7,373 bases of DNA from Phycisphaerae bacterium (lineage in GTDB: Bacteria; Planctomycetota; Phycisphaerae; Tepidisphaerales; Tepidisphaeraceae), in the NCBI GenBank assembly GCA_014380825.1, contig JACMJD010000630.1:1-7373 (forward strand). Reading direction: 5' to 3'. The first letter of the stretch is position 1. Every line of letters starts with the position of its first letter. This document shows, piece after piece, positions 5,631 to 7,373 of the stretch. Both the position numbers and the translations under genes were made by a program. The notes beneath the pieces were generated by a model. It did no database searches, was not told the origin of the DNA, and saw nothing but the letters and a program-made list of their open reading frames with translations.

Positions 5631-7330
5631 TCCAGACAGCCACCCGAAAACCTCTCGGCCAGGTCCTGCTTGCGAAAGGCATTATTCAGCAAGAGCAGTT
5701 GGAGCGCGCGCTGGAAGAGCAGAAGCGCAGCGGACACCAGAAGCTACTTGGCGAAATCTTCGTCGAGATGCGATTCTGCACCGAAGACCAGATCACCGAG
5801 GCGCTGGCGCATGCCTACGGCGTGCCGTACGCGCGCATCAGCCCGAGGGTGGCGGATCCGAAGGTCATCCAGATCCTGCCGAAGGAATTTCTCGAGAAGC
5901 ATCAAATCCTGCCGCTGTTCCTGGTGGAAGGAATGCTGACCGTCGCCGTGCCTGAGCCGGCGAACGTGTTCTTGCTGGAAGAAATCGAGCGGCTCAGCGG
6001 ATATCAGGTGCAGCTCGTCGCCGCGACGACGCGCGACATCAAGGCGACGCTTCAGACTTATCTGCCGACCGACAAAGTCTTCGTCATCGATGACATCATC
6101 GAAGAGGTGAAGCCCGAAGAGTTCGCGCTCATCGAGGCCAAGGTCGAAGACATCGCGAATCTCGAGCAGGCCGCGGGTGATTCGCCGGTGGTGAAGCTGG
6201 TTAACTACTGCGTGTATAACGCGGTGAAGGAAGGCGCCAGCGACATTCATATCGAGCCGGGCGACAACATCCTGCGCATCCGATATCGAATCGATGGACG
6301 ACTGACCGAAAAGCTCCGTCCGCCGCATCAGATGCACGCGGCCGTCGCGTCGCGCATCAAGATCATGGCGGGGCTCGACATCTCCGAGCGCCGCCTCCCG
6401 CAGGACGGCGGCATCCACGTGATGATGGACAAGCGCCCGGTCGACTTGCGTATCAGCACGATGCCCGGCAAGCACGGCGAAAAAGTCGTCATCCGTATCA
6501 TCGATAACGACAAGGCCAGCGTCAGCCTGGAGAAGCTCGGCTTCAACTACGACACACTGAAACAGTGGCGAAAGCTGATCGCGATGCCCAACGGCATCCT
6601 GCTGGTCAGCGGTCCCACCGGCAGCGGCAAGAGCACGACGCTGTACGCCGTGTTACAGGAGCTGAATCGTGACGACGTGAACATCTGCACGGTCGAAGAT
6701 CCGGTGGAGTACGCGCTGTCGGGCGTGAATCAGTTTCAGGTGAATGAGCGCGCCGGCTTCAATTTCGCCAACGCACTGCGAGCACTGCTGCGACAGGACC
6801 CGGACATCATGATGATCGGCGAAATCCGCGATGCCGAGACCGCGCGTCTGGCGACGCAGGCGGCGCTCACCGGGCATCTCGTGCTTTCGACATTGCACAC
6901 GAATGATGCGCCGGGCGCGGTCACGCGATTGTTTAACCTCGGAATCGAACCGTATCTCGTCGGCGCGACGATTTGCGGCGTGCTCGCGCAGCGACTCGTT
7001 CGCAAGCTCTGCCAGCGCTGCAAAGAAGCGTACGAGCCGAGCATCAACGAGAAGCGTCAGATCGAAAAGTTCGCCGGCGATGTGAAGACGCTCTTCAAGC
7101 CCAAGGGATGTGCGCACTGCCGCAACCTGGGCTATAGCGGGCGAATCGGAATCTATGAGCTGTTCATGCCGGATGATGAGCAGATCGAGCGCATCAGCCA
7201 GGGCGCCAATCTCAACGAAATCCGTGACCGCGCCCACAAGGCCGGCATGCGAACGCTGCGGATGGACGGACTGGAAAAAGTGAAGGCCGGGATTACGACG
7301 CTTGAAGAAGTTTACCGAGTAACCGCATGA
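5627..7330 (+). CDS. PilB/GspE-family type IV pilus or type II secretion assembly ATPase
   Basis: This 567-residue hexameric motor ATPase powers pilin or pseudopilin assembly at the cytoplasmic face of the inner membrane. Domains: an N-terminal MshEN/T2SSE_N-like domain (about 8-145), a linker, an N2-type domain (about 185-300, with 'GASDIHIEP' and 'RYRIDGRL'), then the RecA-like motor. Motor motifs are a Walker A 'GPTGSGKSTT' (329-338, Lys335), an Asp box around 'VEDPVEY' (356-362), a Walker B 'DIMMIGEIRDAET' (393-405, Glu399) and a His box 'LSTLHTND' (420-427). A zinc-binding tetracysteine is intact: Cys462/Cys465 and Cys495/Cys498. This set, with 'RLVRKLCQRC', is typical of PilB and GspE rather than the retraction ATPase PilT. 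The two cannot be separated here because no pilin, PilC/GspF or secretin gene is in view. Translation probably starts by coupling at the ATGA overlap, since no strong ribosome site precedes 5627. All catalytic residues are intact. Confidence 0.95.
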   Translation: MIQTATRKPLGQVLLAKGIIQQEQLERALEEQKRSGHQKLLGEIFVEMRFCTEDQITEALAHAYGVPYARISPRVADPKVIQILPKEFLEKHQILPLFLVEGMLTVAVPEPANVFLLEEIERLSGYQVQLVAATTRDIKATLQTYLPTDKVFVIDDIIEEVKPEEFALIEAKVEDIANLEQAAGDSPVVKLVNYCVYNAVKEGASDIHIEPGDNILRIRYRIDGRLTEKLRPPHQMHAAVASRIKIMAGLDISERRLPQDGGIHVMMDKRPVDLRISTMPGKHGEKVVIRIIDNDKASVSLEKLGFNYDTLKQWRKLIAMPNGILLVSGPTGSGKSTTLYAVLQELNRDDVNICTVEDPVEYALSGVNQFQVNERAGFNFANALRALLRQDPDIMMIGEIRDAETARLATQAALTGHLVLSTLHTNDAPGAVTRLFNLGIEPYLVGATICGVLAQRLVRKLCQRCKEAYEPSINEKRQIEKFAGDVKTLFKPKGCAHCRNLGYSGRIGIYELFMPDDEQIERISQGANLNEIRDRAHKAGMRTLRMDGLEKVKAGITTLEEVYRVTA

Positions 7331-7339
7331 GAGAGGGCA

Positions 7340-7360
7340 GAGTTCAGAGGTCAGAGGTCA
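7340..7360. repeat. 7-bp tandem repeat (GAGGTCA type), three units, downstream of the ATPase gene
   Basis: Three head-to-tail heptamers follow the ATPase stop by 9 bases: GAGTTCA, GAGGTCA and GAGGTCA. The units differ from each other at a single base. A purine-rich GAGAGGG precedes them, and the array breaks down before the window ends. No function is apparent. Short heptamer runs of this type are, as I remember, found in intergenic DNA of some bacteria. No terminator hairpin is seen before the window ends. Confidence 0.6.
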
Positions 7361-7373
7361 GGAATAAATCGGA

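Noticed and set aside
5744..6475. A 243-codon minus-strand open frame opposite the ATPase gene (also 334-1017 and 6653-7237).
   Set aside because: These are shadows of well-supported + strand genes, with biased composition and no motifs.

Overview
The window is about 60% GC and almost fully coding, with every supported gene on the + strand. Gene style suggests a Planctomycetota-like bacterium: a short-loop PAS histidine kinase, a stand-alone receiver with a characteristic 'SKPFSPRHLL' C-terminal end, a GAF/HD-GYP protein and a PilB/GspE ATPase. No rRNA or other taxonomic marker is present, so the phylum is an inference from remembered protein style.

Layout: (1) positions 2-262 hold the Ser/Thr/Pro-rich C-terminal end of a gene that begins upstream of the window. 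(2) 319-1530 encodes a lipoprotein with about ten tetratricopeptide repeats. (3) A 70-base gap contains a perfect 8-bp hairpin. (4) 1601-3064 encodes a membrane PAS histidine kinase. (5) 3082-3516 encodes a single-domain receiver. (6) 3554-5269 encodes a soluble GAF/HD-GYP protein, predicted to be a c-di-GMP phosphodiesterase. (7) 5292-5630 encodes a small STAS-domain protein. (8) 5627-7330 encodes a PilB/GspE-type assembly ATPase, overlapping the STAS gene by 4 bases. (9) The right edge carries a short 7-bp tandem repeat.

The kinase-to-ATPase genes are separated by 17, 37, 22 and -4 bases, so they probably form one operon. A coherent reading is a signalling cassette attached to a type IV pilus or type II secretion motor. 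The kinase would phosphorylate the receiver, and the receiver could act in trans on the HD-GYP enzyme. That enzyme would lower c-di-GMP, and the ATPase carries an N-terminal MshEN-like domain of the kind known to bind c-di-GMP in other bacteria. The STAS protein may add a serine-phosphorylation partner switch. Each family assignment is well supported by motifs. The wiring between the proteins is inferred from gene order.

There is no RNA gene, CRISPR array or insertion sequence that I can see, and no convincing promoter or rho-independent terminator. No gene is visibly broken. There is no gene-free stretch longer than 300 bases.
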